51,884 nt of DNA from CBDUQN01 sp965369375 (GCA_965369375.1 CBDUQN010000013.1:1-51884), one strand, 5' to 3'. Positions 32,973 through 42,247 are shown, numbered from the stretch's first letter. The notes: generated by a model from the sequence alone, not told the origin. Numbers and translations: made by a program.

Positions 32973-34040
32973 CTAATACCACTTCCCCGTCAAATCAAGA
33001 AGGAGTTGTGAAATAGTAAGTTCCGTGTTTGCATTTCTCCTCAAGGCTTGTGCCGCCTCGCGGATCTTGCTGATATCGCCGGGGATATCCCTGTTCTGAG
33101 CCTGCTTTAATCTCGCCGCGCCTATCTCGCGGACGAGAAAATCAGTCCCGGCGTCCGAGGAAAGCCCATCTTGCCGGCGCATGATAAGTCTCATGATTCC
33201 CGTCGATTCCTTGAGCAGCTCCTCGATCTCTTCGCGGGCGTAGCGATACGCGATAGACTGCGACTCGCCGAGAAGCTCTTTCGCCTTGCCGTCGAGAACG
33301 AGTCGAATCAGCGAGAGGGCGTCTTTCCTGATGGCGAGAAACCGCTCATCGAGAAATTTGATGCTCCGTCTCAGATTGCCCTGTGAATGGGCCGCTATCC
33401 GCCGGGCCTCGTCACGCTCGACGCAGTAGAAGCTCTCGAGCATCGCGGCGACGGTCTTCGGCCCAAGCGCATTGAAACGAACCTGCTGGCATCGTGATAC
33501 GATCGTCGGGAGCAGGCGGTCGCTGTACTCCGTTACGAGCACCGCGACGGTAGAGGCCGGCGGCTCCTCGAGTAATTTGAGAACGGCGTTCTGCGCCTCG
33601 ATGGTTGCGAGGTGAGCCTCGAACAGGATAACGATATTGTGCCTGCCTTCGAACGGCTGCTTGGAAACGGCCTCTATCACCTTGCGAATGATATTGATGC
33701 CGATGCTCCGCGCCCTGTTCCCGAATTCCCCGTAACCAAAGAAATCTTCCCGCCTGCTCGCGAGGATTACCGGGACGGATTTTTCCCAATCCGCGCTCGG
33801 TACGGGATAGACGAGGTGCAGGTCGGCGTGTTCGAGCGTGCACACCTTTCTGCATGACGAACACGCTTTCGATGAATCGCCCGATGGTGTCTCGCAGTTC
33901 AGGCGCGCTGCGAGCTCGATCGCCATGAGCTCCTTGCCCGCACCCTCGGGCCCCACAAAGCAGAGCGAGTGGGGAAGCCTCCCGCTTTGCAGCATGCCAT
34001 CGAGCAGTGCGGTGACCGCCGATTGCGCTTTGACAATCAT
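32973..34040 (-). CDS. holB: DNA polymerase III delta prime subunit
   Basis: A 355-residue clamp-loader subunit. It has the Walker A-like GPEGAGKE (30-37), a four-Cys zinc module (ending CSSCRKVC), LLEEPPAST and the VSRCQQVRF motif, which together mark the clamp-loader AAA+ family. The ATG at 34040 is chosen; upstream codons overlap envC and do not resemble the family. The C-terminal ~130 residues form the helical domain. It follows envC by 55 bases and precedes ricT. It helps load the beta clamp during replication. Confidence 0.9.
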   Translation of the reverse strand: MIVKAQSAVTALLDGMLQSGRLPHSLCFVGPEGAGKELMAIELAARLNCETPSGDSSKACSSCRKVCTLEHADLHLVYPVPSADWEKSVPVILASRREDFFGYGEFGNRARSIGINIIRKVIEAVSKQPFEGRHNIVILFEAHLATIEAQNAVLKLLEEPPASTVAVLVTEYSDRLLPTIVSRCQQVRFNALGPKTVAAMLESFYCVERDEARRIAAHSQGNLRRSIKFLDERFLAIRKDALSLIRLVLDGKAKELLGESQSIAYRYAREEIEELLKESTGIMRLIMRRQDGLSSDAGTDFLVREIGAARLKQAQNRDIPGDISKIREAAQALRRNANTELTISQLLLDLTGKWY

Positions 34041-34095
34041 TCCTGCCGCGGCGAGAATGTCGATTCCGCCCTCCTCGTTATCACGCTCTCGACGC

Positions 34096-35286
34096 CTACT
34101 TCTGCAGCCACTCGGCCGGATCGAGAGCCTTTTTCGATTTCCTGATTTCGAAATGCAGCGGTGTCGGAACTCCAGAAGCGTTTGCCTCCGTCTCGGCGAT
34201 GACCCTCCCCCCATCCACCTGGTCTCCCTGATTGACGAAGATGCGCGAGGTATGCGCATAGAGTGTATAGTAGCCCGCGCCGTGATTGATAATGATGCAA
34301 TTGCCGTAGCCGGGGAGAACGCTTGCATACTCCACCCTTCCGCGGGCTACCGCACGGACGGGCGAATCGGCTCTCGCCTCTATATCGATCCCCGTGCTGA
34401 AGGTGACGGTTCCATACTCAGGGTGTTTGTACCTCCCAAAATTGCGAACGACGCTCCCTTCGACGGGCCTTCGCATCCTTCCCTTGAGCCCGAGGAAATC
34501 CGTTTCGCCGTACTCGTCCCAGGCCTTCGCCTGATCGAGTCTCCTGTCCTCGAGCTGCTCGATGAAGGATTGCAGATCCTTTTCCGCCCGCGCCAGCTCC
34601 TCCGCTTTCTTCTGGTATCGCCGCTTCTCCTTCTTGAGCTCCTCGAGCGCATCCATCTGTCGCATCTCATTCTCGCCTAGCCGCTCGAGCTCGTCCTCCT
34701 GCTCGCGCCGCGCCAGCGACACCTCGTGAAGAAGCTCCGTAATCTCCGCCTCCTGACGTTCGATGACGCCCCTCCGCTCGCGCACATCGCTGAGGAGATC
34801 CGCGTCACGCTCGGCTATAAGCGTCAGGAACTTGTATCGCTGGAGCAGGTCGGCGAAATCCCGTGCCCCGAGAAGTTCCTGCCACAGCTTGTGCGATTCA
34901 TCCTTGTACATTTCTCTCAAACGTTTCGAGAGGATCTCGAGACGGTGAATGTACACCTGTTCATTCTTTTCGAGCGCCGCCCTCAGGCTCCCGACCCGCT
35001 CCTCGAGCAGGGCATCCTTCACTTCCAGGCCCTCGAGGAGCTGCTGTGTCAACTTCTCCTCATTCGCCAGCTCCCGCATCAATCCGGAGAGGCCCTTTTC
35101 CTTCTCCGTCACCTCTTTTATCTTTCGCCGCTCTTCGGCGATGCTCTTTCGTAATCGCTGCAGCTCGTTCTCCTTCGATTTAATTCTGTCGTCGAGGTCC
35201 TTTTCCTGGCCGGCGGCGGGAAGCAAAGTCCCCGCCGCGATCGCGGCAAGGAGTAGGATCGTCGAACATGCGGCTTGTGCTTTCAT
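34096..35286 (-). CDS. envC: EnvC-like murein hydrolase activator
   Basis: A 396-residue periplasmic protein. A signal peptide (~1-26) is followed by a long coiled coil (~28-250) and a C-terminal LytM/M23 domain (~270-396). In catalytic LytM domains the first zinc ligand is His in HxGxD; here it is Ser297 (STGID), with Asp301, His345 and His378 kept. This is the degenerate state known for EnvC, which activates amidases rather than cutting peptidoglycan. It is encoded just downstream of ftsEX, its known regulators. The likely role is septal peptidoglycan splitting under FtsEX control. Confidence 0.9.
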   Translation of the reverse strand: MKAQAACSTILLLAAIAAGTLLPAAGQEKDLDDRIKSKENELQRLRKSIAEERRKIKEVTEKEKGLSGLMRELANEEKLTQQLLEGLEVKDALLEERVGSLRAALEKNEQVYIHRLEILSKRLREMYKDESHKLWQELLGARDFADLLQRYKFLTLIAERDADLLSDVRERRGVIERQEAEITELLHEVSLARREQEDELERLGENEMRQMDALEELKKEKRRYQKKAEELARAEKDLQSFIEQLEDRRLDQAKAWDEYGETDFLGLKGRMRRPVEGSVVRNFGRYKHPEYGTVTFSTGIDIEARADSPVRAVARGRVEYASVLPGYGNCIIINHGAGYYTLYAHTSRIFVNQGDQVDGGRVIAETEANASGVPTPLHFEIRKSKKALDPAEWLQK

Positions 35287-35305
35287 GATTTATCACACCG
35301 GAACG

Positions 35306-36175
35306 CTACAGCTTGAGGAATCTCCGCATCGCCGTGAAACTCCCGAGGGCCCCCAAGCATGCGCAGAAAATCACAAATCCCGCGATGGCCTCGCCTCCAA
35401 AGAAAACGAGGCCGGGCAGGTACCGTTTCCCGAGCGTATAGACAACGGCGAGGAGTCCCATGGCGAGTAGTGTTGCGGCAACTCCCTGCAGCGCACCCTC
35501 GATGATGAACGGGATACGGATGTATGTGTTTGTCGCGCCGACGAGCTTCATCAGCTCTATTGCTTTCTTTCTATGAAGAATGGTCAATCGAACGGTGTTC
35601 GAGATCACAAAGCCAACGGAAACAAAAATGATAATGCCGAGGGCAAGGTCGATATAGTAGAAGCTCCTGACCAATCCCTCCCCCCGCTCTAGCCAGCGTT
35701 TCCCGTAGCGAACCTCCTCGATCCCCCCCCACGCCCCGATGCCTATCGCCATTCGTTCGAGGAACTCGCTCGTGATGAACCTTCTCCTCAACTTCACGCG
35801 GTACGCATCCGGAAGGGGGTTGTCCTCGAGCGCGTCGAGAATATCCCCCCCCTCCCCGAGCGCCGCGCGAAACGACAAAATGGCCTCGCTCTTCGAGACA
35901 TACACGACCTCCTCGACCCCCTGCATGCCGAGAATGCGAAACTGGATATCGCGCGAAACCTCTTGCGCTATACCGTCCTCGAGATACACGTACATCCTGA
36001 GCTCCGCGGCCGCACGCTCGATAATATTCGATATATTGAGTGTTACGAGTATGAAAACAATCAGAATGAGAAGGGAAAGTCCCATGATCACGATCGAGAT
36101 GATATTCGCCCCCGTGCGACGCCTGAGCATCAAAGCCGCTTCGCTGATGATGTAACGCAATTCTCTCAGCTTCAT
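35306..36175 (-). CDS. ftsX: Cell division protein FtsX
   Basis: A 289-residue permease-like protein with one N-terminal membrane helix (~23-48), an extracellular domain (~50-170) and three C-terminal helices, the FtsX layout. Its start overlaps the ftsE stop as ATGA, and envC follows by 19 bases. FtsX transmits ATP-driven signals from FtsE to EnvC across the inner membrane. The extracellular domain is where the EnvC contact is expected. Confidence 0.93.
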   Translation of the reverse strand: MKLRELRYIISEAALMLRRRTGANIISIVIMGLSLLILIVFILVTLNISNIIERAAAELRMYVYLEDGIAQEVSRDIQFRILGMQGVEEVVYVSKSEAILSFRAALGEGGDILDALEDNPLPDAYRVKLRRRFITSEFLERMAIGIGAWGGIEEVRYGKRWLERGEGLVRSFYYIDLALGIIIFVSVGFVISNTVRLTILHRKKAIELMKLVGATNTYIRIPFIIEGALQGVAATLLAMGLLAVVYTLGKRYLPGLVFFGGEAIAGFVIFCACLGALGSFTAMRRFLKL

Positions 36176-36963
36176 CGTTCCCTGTCCCTCTCGGTCAAAT
36201 CGTGATCGGTCAGCTGATCCGCCTTTTCGCTCACTTTCGAATCCAAAATCCGCTCGCGCAGATCGCCGACATAGATCTTCTCCTTGTCTTCTGCGATTTT
36301 CCCGTCCTCGAGATATATGATCCGCTGTCCGAAGCTGCGCACGAGGTCGAGATCGTGCGTTGCCATCAGAACCGCCGTTCCACCGGCATTTATCCGGAAC
36401 ATCAGCTCGAGAATATCGCGCGTCACCACCGGGTCGAGATTGCCCGTCGGTTCATCGGCGAGAAGGATCGACGGCCTGTTCGCCACGGCACGCGCAATGG
36501 CGACCCGCTGCTGCTCACCTCCCGACAGGGACGGCGGACACTCGTGCCGTTTGTGGTAGAGCCCGACCCGCGCAAGGATATCGGTCGCACGGCGTTTTAT
36601 GTCCCCCAATGGCGTTCCGGTCACCTTCATCGCGAGCGCCACATTCTCGAAAACCGTTCTGTCATCGAGAAGGCGGAAGTCCTGGAATATGATGCCGAGC
36701 ATTCTTCTCAGATGCGCGATCGTGCTGCGCTTCATTCTCGTCGATACAAATTGCCCGACAACGACCTGCCCGGACGTGGGAAAATCATCCATGTATATGA
36801 GTTTCAGCAGGGTGCTCTTGCCCGCGCCGCTCGGGCCGACGAGGAAAACGAATTCACCGTTCTCCACCTGCAGATTGATATCATCGAGCGCGAAATACCT
36901 GCCGTACTGCTTGCAGAGATGATATACGCCGACAACGATTCTCTGTTCTGCTGCGGTGCTCAT
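36172..36963 (-). CDS. ftsE: Cell division ATP-binding protein FtsE
   Basis: A 263-residue ABC ATPase. Walker A GPSGAGKST (43-51), signature LSGGE (146-150) and Walker B ILLADEP (166-172) are intact, followed by the D-loop NLDP and His-switch region MATHDLDLV. It has a ~35-residue C-terminal extension beyond typical FtsE. Its start overlaps the pdxA stop and its stop overlaps ftsX (both ATGA). It powers the FtsEX-EnvC complex at the division site. Confidence 0.95.
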   Translation of the reverse strand: MSTAAEQRIVVGVYHLCKQYGRYFALDDINLQVENGEFVFLVGPSGAGKSTLLKLIYMDDFPTSGQVVVGQFVSTRMKRSTIAHLRRMLGIIFQDFRLLDDRTVFENVALAMKVTGTPLGDIKRRATDILARVGLYHKRHECPPSLSGGEQQRVAIARAVANRPSILLADEPTGNLDPVVTRDILELMFRINAGGTAVLMATHDLDLVRSFGQRIIYLEDGKIAEDKEKIYVGDLRERILDSKVSEKADQLTDHDLTERDRER

Positions 36964-37982
36964 TCCCTCTTACACCCCTGGGCTCTCTTCTTCGTGAGAC
37001 AGCACTTCAGAGCCATTGACAGGGCTGCGTCCATGCTCGCGGCCGAGCAGGTTCCGCCGCCCGCAATATCGAACGCCGTTCCATGACAGACGGATGTCCT
37101 CACTACGGGCAGTCCTATCGTCATGTTGATCCCTTCGTCGAAGGCGATCATTTTGAAAGGTATCATGCCCTGGTCATGATAAATAGCAATAAATGCATCG
37201 AATCCCCGCTGCCGCCAGTTGAAGAAAAGGGTATCGGCGGGAAGCGGTCCCACGACATCTATTCCGCTTCGCCGCAGCTCATCGAGGGCCGGCACGATCA
37301 CGTCGAGCTCTTCACGGCCGAGGAGCCCGCCGTCGCCGCCGTGGGGATTGAGCGCTGCAACCCCGATTCTCGGGGCCTGTATGTCCCAGAGGGATGCGAG
37401 CGCCTCCGCCGCCACGGTAACGCCGGAAACGAGTCTCTCGCCCGTTACGGCGCGGGGAACATCTTCGAGCGGTATGTCTCTCGTGAGAATAACGATTCGA
37501 AGGTCGCCTGCGACCATCATCATCTGACAATCGGGAGCGTCGAAGAGATGCGCGAGCATTTCGGTGTGCCCCCGGTAGGGATACCCGGCACGGTAGAGCG
37601 CCTCTTTCGAAACGGGACCGGTAACGATGCCATCCACCATGCCCGAGCGAGCCATCGACACGGCCAATTCGACGGCCCGGCCGGATACGCGGCCGCCGTC
37701 AGCGTTCGGTTTCCTTACAAGCTCCCGGGATGTGCCGCCGGTATCGATCAGGAGGGGATACGAAGGCGGCATATCGGCCGGCGGATCTCCCGTGTCGCTC
37801 ACGATGGTGATTGCGTTATCGATAGAGGGGTCTTGCGCGGCGGAAAAAGCGTACGCCGATCCGATCAGAATGATATCCGCGCGGCAGAGTTTTTTCTGTC
37901 GATAGAGCTGCGCGGCGATCTCCGGGCCGATCCCCCCCGGATCGCCGAGCGTCAGTGCCAGCCGGACCCTGTCTTCATGCAT
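36960..37982 (-). CDS. pdxA: 4-hydroxythreonine-4-phosphate dehydrogenase
   Basis: A 340-residue PdxA, which oxidises 4-phosphohydroxy-L-threonine with NAD(P)+ in pyridoxal phosphate synthesis. Family motifs are LTLGDPGGIGPE near the N-terminus, the metal-site YRGHTEMLA, LNPHGGDGG and YHDQGMIPFK. The ATG at 37982 overlaps the S4-protein stop by 8 bases; a GTG at 37991 is an alternative. With PdxJ at 21576 it supports de novo PLP synthesis by the DXP-dependent route. Confidence 0.95.
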   Translation of the reverse strand: MHEDRVRLALTLGDPGGIGPEIAAQLYRQKKLCRADIILIGSAYAFSAAQDPSIDNAITIVSDTGDPPADMPPSYPLLIDTGGTSRELVRKPNADGGRVSGRAVELAVSMARSGMVDGIVTGPVSKEALYRAGYPYRGHTEMLAHLFDAPDCQMMMVAGDLRIVILTRDIPLEDVPRAVTGERLVSGVTVAAEALASLWDIQAPRIGVAALNPHGGDGGLLGREELDVIVPALDELRRSGIDVVGPLPADTLFFNWRQRGFDAFIAIYHDQGMIPFKMIAFDEGINMTIGLPVVRTSVCHGTAFDIAGGGTCSAASMDAALSMALKCCLTKKRAQGCKRE

Positions 37983-38259
37983 CCCAAACACCGTTGTCCG
38001 CCCGCAGGGCGGTTTCGCGAACGACTCTGATAAATCGGTCCCGCTCCCTTCGCGGCACCTGCCCCCCGGGCATCTCCGTCACTTCGACGACGAAAAGTCT
38101 TCGTGGATATCGTATCTCGAGGATGTCTCCCTCGCGAACATCCTGGCTCGGCTTGGCGGCCCTCCCATTAACCTTCACACAGCCGGCTTCACACCCTTTG
38201 CGCCCCTGGTTCCTGGTCTTGACGAGGCAGAGACATTTAAGCAGCAGATCGACTCTCAT
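37975..38259 (-). CDS. S4-domain RNA-binding protein (Hsp15/RqcP-like)
   Basis: A 94-residue single S4-domain protein. It has the S4 pattern MRVDLLLKCLCLVKTRNQGR and GCVKVNGRAAKPSQDV, followed by a basic C-terminus with RRERDRF. Hsp15 and RqcP homologues act on stalled 50S-peptidyl-tRNA complexes. No RqcH is visible in the window, so the exact role cannot be decided. It lies between a parvulin gene (4-base gap) and pdxA (8-base overlap), so it is part of the operon. Confidence 0.85.
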   Translation of the reverse strand: MRVDLLLKCLCLVKTRNQGRKGCEAGCVKVNGRAAKPSQDVREGDILEIRYPRRLFVVEVTEMPGGQVPRRERDRFIRVVRETALRADNGVWDA

Positions 38260-38263
38260 CCCA

Positions 38264-39592
38264 TTAGAGACCTTCTTTTATCTCCACGTAATAGATCGCC
38301 TTGAGCCCCTCGATGTATTCCATGAACCGTTCCTGGAGTTTATCCTGCTCGATGATCTTCTTGAGTTCATCGCGCGCCTCTTCGAACGTATACGTCCTTT
38401 CTGGCATGCGCCCGAGAACCCTGAAGATGCGAAATCCGTCTTTATCACGCACGACCGGCGCAATCTCTCCGTCGCCGACAGCAGCGAGCATGTCACGTAC
38501 GTTTTCCGGCAGGTCGCCGATCGCCACCTCACCCACAAGTCCACCGCTCTCTTTCGTCTTTTCGGCGTCGGAATAGCGCTCGGCCATTTCGGCGAAATCG
38601 GCGCCCGCGACGAGCTGCGCCCTGATGCTGTCGGCGAGCGCCGCCGTGTCCGCCACATCATCCTCTCCGCTCTCGACCTTTATCAGTATGTGCCTGATGA
38701 GAATCTTGTCCCCGCTTACATCCTCGAGCTTGATGAGATGGTATCCGAATCCGGTCAAGACTGGCTCGCTCACCTCTCCCACGGTAAGCCCGCGCACCGC
38801 GTCCACGAAAGTCGGGTGATCGGCAAAATCAGCGAGCTCGATATAGCCGAGACTGCCTCCGTATTGAGCGCTCGGTCCTTCGGAATATTCCTTTGCAAGC
38901 TCGGCGAAATCCTCGCCGGCGCGAACCTTCGTATCCACTTCCCGTATCTTGCGCAGAGGCTCCTCCCTCGCGGCCTCGGACGGTTTCGGCATGAGCAGGA
39001 TCGTCGCGAGGCGTACCGTCGGCGGGCGCTTCGGCAGTTCGTCGATGTGATCCCTGAAATATTCGCTCACCTCGGCCTCCGTCACTATTACATCGCCCAT
39101 GACCTTGCTGTACATCAACCGCTCAATGAGCATTTTAGATTTGACCCGCTCGCGGTAGAGCACGCGGAGTTCCTTGAGCGTCATTCCCTCTTTTTCGAGC
39201 TGCCGCTGGAACGCTTCTTCCCCGCCGAGGGCGCGCTTGTTATCCTCGATCAGCCGTTCAATTGTTGCATCCACTTCATCGTCTGTAACCTCGATTCCCT
39301 CCTTGTCCGCGTGAATCGCTAGGAGATGATCGGAAATGAGGCCGTCGAGGACCTCCCTCCTGATTTTCTTCTCTTCGTCCTCCGGCATGACGGTCCTCTG
39401 GTTCTGGAGCATGAACCGCCTCACCTCGAGGTCGATCTCGCTCTGAAGAACAGAGCGATCTTCGACAACGGCTACAACCCTGTCGACGATGGCGCCCCGC
39501 CGTTCCTGCGCTTCGGCGCCTGATGGGGCGCATGCGATCATCACCGAGACGAGAACCGAGAAGGCGATGCAATACAAGCCGATTCTCTTCAT
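38264..39592 (-). CDS. surA: SurA-like periplasmic peptidyl-prolyl isomerase
   Basis: A 442-residue periplasmic chaperone. The ATG at 39592 gives a signal peptide (~1-29) and has AGAAGG upstream; it also overlaps the upstream stop as ATGA. A SurA N-terminal region (IVDRVVAVVEDRSVLQSEIDLEV) is followed by two parvulin domains (~190-280, with GGSLGYI and GFGYHLIKLED; and ~285-390, with GGLVGEV and GFRIFRVLG). It is probably involved in folding and delivery of outer-membrane proteins. It is the last of three consecutive parvulin genes. Confidence 0.88.
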   Translation of the reverse strand: MKRIGLYCIAFSVLVSVMIACAPSGAEAQERRGAIVDRVVAVVEDRSVLQSEIDLEVRRFMLQNQRTVMPEDEEKKIRREVLDGLISDHLLAIHADKEGIEVTDDEVDATIERLIEDNKRALGGEEAFQRQLEKEGMTLKELRVLYRERVKSKMLIERLMYSKVMGDVIVTEAEVSEYFRDHIDELPKRPPTVRLATILLMPKPSEAAREEPLRKIREVDTKVRAGEDFAELAKEYSEGPSAQYGGSLGYIELADFADHPTFVDAVRGLTVGEVSEPVLTGFGYHLIKLEDVSGDKILIRHILIKVESGEDDVADTAALADSIRAQLVAGADFAEMAERYSDAEKTKESGGLVGEVAIGDLPENVRDMLAAVGDGEIAPVVRDKDGFRIFRVLGRMPERTYTFEEARDELKKIIEQDKLQERFMEYIEGLKAIYYVEIKEGL

Positions 39593-40533
39593 CTGCCTTC
39601 TCCCGTGTCGGCCCAAACACTGTCCGCCGTTGTTGCAACGCTGTCGGTTCCATCCACTATCATCGTTGAATCGATTTCTTCGGCCGGCGCGCCGGGCGCA
39701 AATGCCCGGTCGTAGTATTCGATTTCTGTAAACGTCTTGAGCGAGTTCATGAACTCGCGGTATGCCCGCTCACGCTTCTCGATAAGCAGCATATTCATAA
39801 TCTGTTCCCGCACATCCTCGAGATCGACTTTCACAAGGGACTCCCGCGATCCTATCATCTTGATAATGTGATAGCCGAAGTCTGATTTCACTATTTCGCT
39901 CACCTCTCCGGGCTCCAGATCGAATATGACACTCTCGAATTCGGGAATCATGTTGCCCTTCGTGAGATAACCGAGGTCTCCGCCCCGTTTCGCCACGGGA
40001 TCGATGGAGCGCCTGTTCGCAACCCATATGAAACTCCTTGTTTTCAGGAGTTCCTTGATCTCTTCGGCCTCTTCGAGCGTATTTACGAGGATGTGACTGA
40101 CACGATATTCGTACAGGTACTCTCTCTCATGAACCGTGAAATATTCCTCGATCTCGGCCTCCGTCACCATGGTGCGCTTGCGAAGTTCGAGAAACGTCAC
40201 GTGATCGGCGAGAAACTCCTGCTCGAGACTGCGAAGACGGGCCCTGATTCGGGGATCCTCTTTGATTCCCCTTCGGATCGCCTCGTGATAGAGAATCTCG
40301 GTATCGACCCAGCGCCGCACATGTTGCTTTTTTTCCTCGAAGGTGAACGGGATCCGTTCACCTTCAGGCAAAAGATGCGCGAGATCTTCCTCGTTCAATA
40401 CGATATCCCCGACCCTGACGATCTTCCCTTCTTGCCGCTGCGGATGCGCCTCCTGACCGGCACAGCCGAAGCCACCTGAAACCAACACACAGAGCAGCAA
40501 CACGCGTGCGGCAATTGCGTGTCTACTCCTCAC
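39589..40533 (-). CDS. PrsA/SurA-like parvulin lipoprotein
   Basis: A 314-residue predicted lipoprotein. The signal peptide ends in the lipobox-like GGFGC; a single parvulin domain follows (~140-235: VSHILV, GGDLGYLTKGNMIPEFE, DFGYHIIKM). N- and C-terminal helical parts resemble SurA/PrsA chaperone domains. The C-terminal ~45 residues are Asp/Thr/Ser-rich. The GTG start overlaps the upstream gene by 11 bases. Likely periplasmic folding aid anchored to a membrane. Confidence 0.85.
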   Translation of the reverse strand: MRSRHAIAARVLLLCVLVSGGFGCAGQEAHPQRQEGKIVRVGDIVLNEEDLAHLLPEGERIPFTFEEKKQHVRRWVDTEILYHEAIRRGIKEDPRIRARLRSLEQEFLADHVTFLELRKRTMVTEAEIEEYFTVHEREYLYEYRVSHILVNTLEEAEEIKELLKTRSFIWVANRRSIDPVAKRGGDLGYLTKGNMIPEFESVIFDLEPGEVSEIVKSDFGYHIIKMIGSRESLVKVDLEDVREQIMNMLLIEKRERAYREFMNSLKTFTEIEYYDRAFAPGAPAEEIDSTMIVDGTDSVATTADSVWADTGEGR

Positions 40534-42247
40534 CTGTCGCCTCGTCGGCAGCGAGCTTGAGTCGTTTCAATTCCGCCTTGGCCAGGTTTTCTTCGTTGAT
40601 CTTGACAATGTAGTCTTCGCGCCATATGTCGAGCTTGCTGAGAAGGATATCTTCCGCCATTTCCTCCATCAACTTTCTGCGAATTTTTCCGGCCACCTCC
40701 AGCAAAGGCGGGGTCTTGGATTTTTCTATCTTCAAGAGCTTGATCACCACGTAACCCCTCGGTATCTCGACCGGATCCGAGATATCCCCAACAGCTGCCA
40801 GCGAAAACGCCGCCTCGCCGAAATTGGGAAATTGCCCTTCTTCAATGAGTCCGGTCTTTCCGAGGCTTTCTTTCAACTTCGGGTCTTCCGAGTATATCTT
40901 CACGAGATTATCGAAGTCTTCCCCTTTTCTCGCCCGCAGCATGATACCCTGGGCCTTGCTTCGGTCACTGACGAGACAGAGCTGCAGCTCCCTCTTCTCG
41001 GGATTGATTATTTCGTCTATATGATCATTATAGTAATACTCGATATCGCGCTCGGTAACCGCTACCTCGTCCGCGATTTGATCCTGGTAGAGGGAATAGA
41101 CGAGAAACTCTTCCTTTCGCTTGTCGAGCTGCTCTTTTATTTCGGGGATTTCCAGGATACCGTACATCTGCTCGGCATAGACGGGAAGAACCTCGTCGAA
41201 AATCAACCGGTGAACAATCTGCATGACGTGCTCCCGCCCGTACTGGCGGCGCGGCCGCGAGGGCAGCCCCGCCAACTCGTACGCATCCTCGAAATCGCGG
41301 AGCGTGAACGAGCCGTCCATGTACTGGCAGATAACCATATCCTTGTACTCTTCGGGAATGTCGAGCTCGGGAGCGTTCTCCCTCGTCACCTTGTAATCGA
41401 TGATGTCCTGGAAGGGTATATCATCGGGCAGCGCGTCGTACGCTATGTTTATCGCATCGGTGGACCAGGTCATCTCGATCTCTTTCTCGATCTTTTTCTT
41501 GAGCGCCTCCATCCCCTTCTTCTCTTCTATGGCCCGTACACGCTTCTCGGCATACTCGCGGTCGTGAACCGGCAAAACCTTGCGCCTGCGCTCGACCTTT
41601 ATCAGCGCATAGCCGGTGTTTGTTCTCAGGGGCGGAGATACGTCGCCTTCCTCCATTTCATACAGCGTGTCCTCGATCCACCAGTGCATATCCCCGATGG
41701 TGCTGGAACCGACGAATCCTCCTTCCTCCGACGCGGGGCCGAGCGAGTACTTCTTCGCCATCTCGGCAAAATCTTCGCCGGCCATGATCTTTTCCCTCAT
41801 CTCGAGCGCGTCTTCTTCCTCGGGAAGAACGAGCTGGCGGATGGTGAACTCCCACTGCATCTTTTCGAAGTACGCGTCGACCATTTTATCGGTTACCGTA
41901 ATCTTCTTTCGCACATGGTGCTCCCAGAGGGCGGCGACCACGAACGGATTCTTCCAGCGTTTCCAGAAAGATATGAAGCCCTCCTCGTGCTCATACCCGG
42001 CGGCCTTCGCCTTGATCGCCATAACTTCTTTGTTTATAATGTGCTTGAGAAGCAGCTTCTTCCCTTCGAGATCGTCGGTCTCCGGCAGATACTTGTCTTC
42101 CATGACTTCGGAGATACGTTCGAAATCCCCAATGGTGATCTCCTTGATATCGACCACGGCAACGACAAGGTCCTCTCTCGGGGTTTTCGAGCATCCGAAC
42201 GATATAAGAAGCACGGTAACAAAACTCAGCAATAGTGCGCGTTTCAA
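40523..42247 (-). CDS. Parvulin-type lipoprotein with two parvulin-like domains
   Basis: A 574-residue predicted lipoprotein chaperone. The start is a TTG at 42247 with AAGGAG upstream, giving a basic N-terminus, a hydrophobic core and the lipobox-like LISFGC. A first parvulin-like domain spans ~125-215 (GGFVGSSTIGDMHWW, GYALIKVE), and a second ~430-540 (DFDNLVKIYSEDP, IPRGYVVIKLLKIE), separated by a long helical domain. The architecture is SurA-like but with extended helical parts. It is first of the three parvulin genes and lies 128 bases after mfd; no clear promoter is seen in that gap. Confidence 0.82.
   Translation of the reverse strand: MKRALLLSFVTVLLISFGCSKTPREDLVVAVVDIKEITIGDFERISEVMEDKYLPETDDLEGKKLLLKHIINKEVMAIKAKAAGYEHEEGFISFWKRWKNPFVVAALWEHHVRKKITVTDKMVDAYFEKMQWEFTIRQLVLPEEEDALEMREKIMAGEDFAEMAKKYSLGPASEEGGFVGSSTIGDMHWWIEDTLYEMEEGDVSPPLRTNTGYALIKVERRRKVLPVHDREYAEKRVRAIEEKKGMEALKKKIEKEIEMTWSTDAINIAYDALPDDIPFQDIIDYKVTRENAPELDIPEEYKDMVICQYMDGSFTLRDFEDAYELAGLPSRPRRQYGREHVMQIVHRLIFDEVLPVYAEQMYGILEIPEIKEQLDKRKEEFLVYSLYQDQIADEVAVTERDIEYYYNDHIDEIINPEKRELQLCLVSDRSKAQGIMLRARKGEDFDNLVKIYSEDPKLKESLGKTGLIEEGQFPNFGEAAFSLAAVGDISDPVEIPRGYVVIKLLKIEKSKTPPLLEVAGKIRRKLMEEMAEDILLSKLDIWREDYIVKINEENLAKAELKRLKLAADEATGEE

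Noticed and set aside
40832..42235. Long open frame (467 codons) on the plus strand
   Set aside because: It lies wholly antisense to a well-supported parvulin gene, has no ribosome-binding site or family motif, and arises from GC-rich codon bias.
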